Below the pieces are notes generated by a model. It saw only the letters and a program-made list of their open reading frames with translations, searched no databases and was not told where the DNA came from. The position numbers and the translations under genes were made by a program. Positions 60,584 to 64,000 of a DNA stretch of 64,000 nucleotides are shown here, piece after piece. Source of the DNA: Apis mellifera (taxonomy: Eukaryota > Arthropoda > Insecta > Hymenoptera > Apidae); assembly GCF_003254395.2 (NCBI RefSeq), contig NC_037651.1:124001-188000 (forward strand), given 5' to 3'. Every line of letters begins with the position of its first letter. Within the stretch, counting starts at the first letter, position 1.

Positions 60584-63500
60584 AGAATTATTTTAATCGA
60601 TTTCTTTCAAAGTTTAGTCACTGAAATATTTTAAATTGATTCTTCCATGTATCATATAAAAATACTATAATGATATCTAAATTAATAGAATTTTATTCTT
60701 AGTTGAATTATCAATAAGCAATCAGAATATACATACTAAAAGAGCAAAAATCTATTAAAAATTGATTTCATATTATATTAAATATATATTAAAAGCAATT
60801 TTGATATATTTTCGTCCAGATTATTTATATTTATTATATATTTATTACATATTTTAATTTATTTTTAAGTATATTTTTATGTATTTTTATTTTATTTTTT
60901 GTATTTATTTATATTATGTGTTTATTTTTCAGGATGAAATTAATAATTTCAATCAATTGTATTCTTCTAAAATTGTATTATCGAGCAATCTATAATATTC
61001 CAATTGTTTCTTTTTAATTAAATTCATTTCTGTGGTCATTATATAATCATTACTAATCTTATAAGACCTTATTTTAACTTATATAGTATCAAATAATATT
61101 GATATTTGATCGATTTTTTGTTATTATTTAATTAATTACCGAATTATTTTAACAAATTATGATGGTATGTTGTGATAAATCGTTTTCTTTTTTTTGTGTT
61201 TAAATAATCCAATATTGGAACATAATGTTAAAAATGAAATTTTATTTTTTCTTTTTTTCATTTTTCTTAACTATTTTAATATATAATGATTCTGACAATG
61301 ATAAATCATTATGCGATTCAATAATATATTGAAAATTATTTACAAAAAAATGATAGAAAAAGATTAAAATTGTTAATAAATCATACTTAGTTTTGCATTA
61401 CTTTTAATCTATTGATTGCGTTGACAAATCTATATCATATTATATATATTTATGTATGTTGATGTTTCTTTTCGTTTAAAAAATTTGCCTTTTTCGTTGA
61501 TTTTTTTTAGTTCATTTTTTCGAGAATTATTCATAATTCAAAAGATATTTCAATTACTTCATTTCATCATTTTAAACATTGAGATCTTGATATTGTCATA
61601 TGAAATAATCGTTTATTTACTGTTAATCATTTACCAATTGCATTATACCTTCTCTTGTAATATTTTAAACGAATATATTATAGAAATAAGCGGAATCTAA
61701 ATACTGAAATTTAAAAAAAATATTTTACTGTTTAATATATAATTTAGTATACACTTTTACAAAACAGATCATTAAAACTGAAACTTGATTCGTATACATA
61801 AATAGAGATAATTGCATATTAATTTGCTATTATTTATTAAAATTAAATATACATATTATATATTATTGCTATTCTATATAAATACAATTATATTAAATAT
61901 AAAATATTAAATATTATTATGAGAATCATTATTCATAAATTTTAATTCCATCATTGATCAAATTTCAAATAAATGTATTCATAAGTATATTCAATTTTGA
62001 AGCGTTAAATTTGAAGCGAATAAATAATATATTAGCTTTCAACAAATATTGAAAAATAAAAAAAAATTATTTAAATATTAAAAAATTAGATTTATTATGA
62101 AATATAACAATCAAAGAAATAGTTTCAAAGAAATTAAGAAAATAATACATTGACAGCATGCTTGAATATTTATTTAGCTTAAAATAATAGCTTTACGTAA
62201 ATCATACATTTTTCGTGCGTATAATAATATTCAATAATATTATTGAACAATTCATTATATCGAATATAATAAATAATTTGAATATTTTATAGTAAATTCT
62301 TTGGAAATAATAATTATTAATGAACTAAGAATTTTTAAAACATATATTATGTTAAAATATTCTAGAAAATAATTAAAAATAAAACTTAAAATAGTAATAT
62401 TACATATTATAAAATAAATATAGAAACATGGTAATTGAAAAATATTAGACTATTAATAATAATAAAAAAAAAATTATTAGCAATAAAAAATGAATAAATA
62501 AATCAATTATTTAATATATTTAATTAATAAATAATTAATTTTTTTTAATATATTTTACCTATAATATTGTAACTTATAATAATATATTCGATATAAGGTA
62601 ACTTAGAAATTTGATCTTTTTAAAATATTTAAATTGAAGAAAAAACTTGATGAGTTCGACAAAGACAATGAAAAGATATAACAAAAATAAAATAGATATA
62701 ATAAAAGATGTAATTAGAAGAATTGAATAAATACAATTAAATAGAATATATAAAGAAAAAATTTATTAGTTAATATAAGATTAATTAATTAATATAAAAA
62801 GAATTCAATATAATAAGAATATAAAAAAGTTTACATTTCTTAAATATGTAGAAAAATATAAAAGAAAAAATAAAAAAAAATTTTTAAATTAATGATATAT
62901 TTATAAAATTAAAATTAAAATAAAGTAAAATATTATATTAAAATTTATCCATCATACATATATGTTTGTTTTTTACTTTACATGAACTGTAAAGTCAATC
63001 ATATTATCATCTTCCGATTTTTAATAATATAATATATAATATATAATAACAATAAATAATAAATTCAATTTAATAATAAATTCAATTTAAATTGAAATAA
63101 TCTGCTAAACCAATAACTTTTCAACATAAATAAATTAAATTATTTTTTTATAGAAATAAATCAATTAATATATTAAGTATACAATATATAATATATTCAA
63201 ATTTATAAATATATAGTTCTAAAAAGTTATATAGTTGAAAAGATTAAAATAATTTCAAAATTTGTGAACATGTGCATTTAAGAAAAAATATTTTCTATAA
63301 TATAATAGTTCTCATTAAAACAAACAATTTTTATTTCAAATATTTATTTTAAAAAATAATATTTATTTTAAAAAAATTTATAATATATATTATAAATTAT
63401 AATATATATTTTAAAAAATAAGAGAAAAATAAAAATAATTATGTAAATAACTCATCCTATAATATAAAACATAACTTATTGGATTTCCTTTGAAAATTAG

Positions 63501-64000
63501 ATTTTCTGTTTGCTTCGATTCAACTATTTTAATTATTAAGAGATCTAAAAAGAATCAATAAATGATTTAACGTAATACACTATTTTGCATATCGTAATCA
63601 AAAATAAATCAAAAATAATCGTAAACATCAATATATTATTCTTATAGATGATCATATTCTCATTATTATTTATTTGATTTTATTAAAATTTGATGTATTT
63701 GGAATTTTTTATATTAAAAAAGTAACATTGGAATTAAATTATATGAGAAAATCTAAAAATTATTATTTTTGTAATGAATAATATACAAATAAATTTGATT
63801 ATTTTTACAGATCATTATTATATAATTACTTGATATTAAAAATTATTAATATTAAACAAATAAAATAGTGAACAAAGAAAGTTCTAATATTGTCTTCATA
63901 TTCCAAGAACAGAAAAACAAAATAATAAAATTAATATTAAAATGATAAGATTTAAAAAAGAAAATGTTTTATATTTTCCTTTCAAACAGATAAGTATATA

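Larger units (their letters stand above)
55331..64000. other. AT-rich DNA, no gene seen
   Basis: It holds an ATTTT/TTTTA-rich simple stretch at 55925-56035, a TCTATATAT-type repeat at about 58285-58350, and a (TA)n tract at 60531-60581. Short plus-strand frames at 58464-58673, 59853-60065 and 61452-61700 are hydrophobic and low-complexity, without splice context or motif. No RNA gene was recognised. Confidence 0.55.

Noticed and set aside
1..64000. tRNA genes, rRNA or CRISPR arrays
   Set aside because: I looked for the tRNA T-loop pattern (GTTCRANNC with flanking stems) and for regularly spaced direct repeats and saw none; the repeats are microsatellites, inverted ends or the single tandem duplication.

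Overview
The window is about 64 kb of extremely AT-rich eukaryotic DNA. It has many (TA)n tracts, spliced genes with small exons, and decayed transposons. Three things together suggest an insect, most likely a honey bee (Apis) or close relative: the base composition, a mariner element with mellifera-type ends, and two insect-type genes. The genus is an inference; nothing in the window proves it.

Two genes are well supported, both on the minus strand. At 9474-15715 lies a seven-exon type I TGF-beta/BMP receptor of the saxophone/ALK1-ALK2 class. It has a signal peptide, a cysteine-rich ectodomain, a transmembrane segment, a GS box and a kinase domain, about 589 residues in all. Its kinase domain is abnormal: the HRD catalytic aspartate is asparagine, the DFG glycine is alanine, the glycine loop is lengthened and the activation segment is shortened. 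It may therefore be a pseudokinase receptor. The intron between its transmembrane exon and its GS/kinase exon holds a decayed copy of the transmembrane exon. At 21259-25897 lies a two-exon Spot14/MID1-interacting-protein-1 family gene of about 201 residues, with a 10-codon first exon and a 4-kb intron.

From about 26 kb onward I see no convincing conserved host gene. A core promoter (TATA box plus TCAGT initiator) at 28389-28420 and a possible terminal exon with a poly(A) signal at 31338-31568 may mark an unrecognised small plus-strand gene.

The rest is a graveyard of mobile elements. In order: an IS630/Tc1/mariner-superfamily relic (33558-34713, minus); a 229-bp hairpin-forming inverted repeat (35147-35375); a Ty3/gypsy reverse-transcriptase relic (38550-38925, plus); a mariner with intact terminal repeats but an internally deleted, frameshifted transposase (38980-39911, plus) sitting in a TA array; a 331-bp tandem duplication beside it (about 39930-40591); a candidate LTR with a primer-binding-like site on the minus strand (41981-42244); a BEL/Pao relic with zinc knuckle, reverse transcriptase and integrase traces (about 42900-46640, plus); a heavily decayed mariner (50907-52155, minus); and a possible mariner fragment near 55.1-55.3 kb. 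No tRNA, rRNA or CRISPR array was seen. The remaining long stretches are AT-rich intergenic or intronic DNA with microsatellites.
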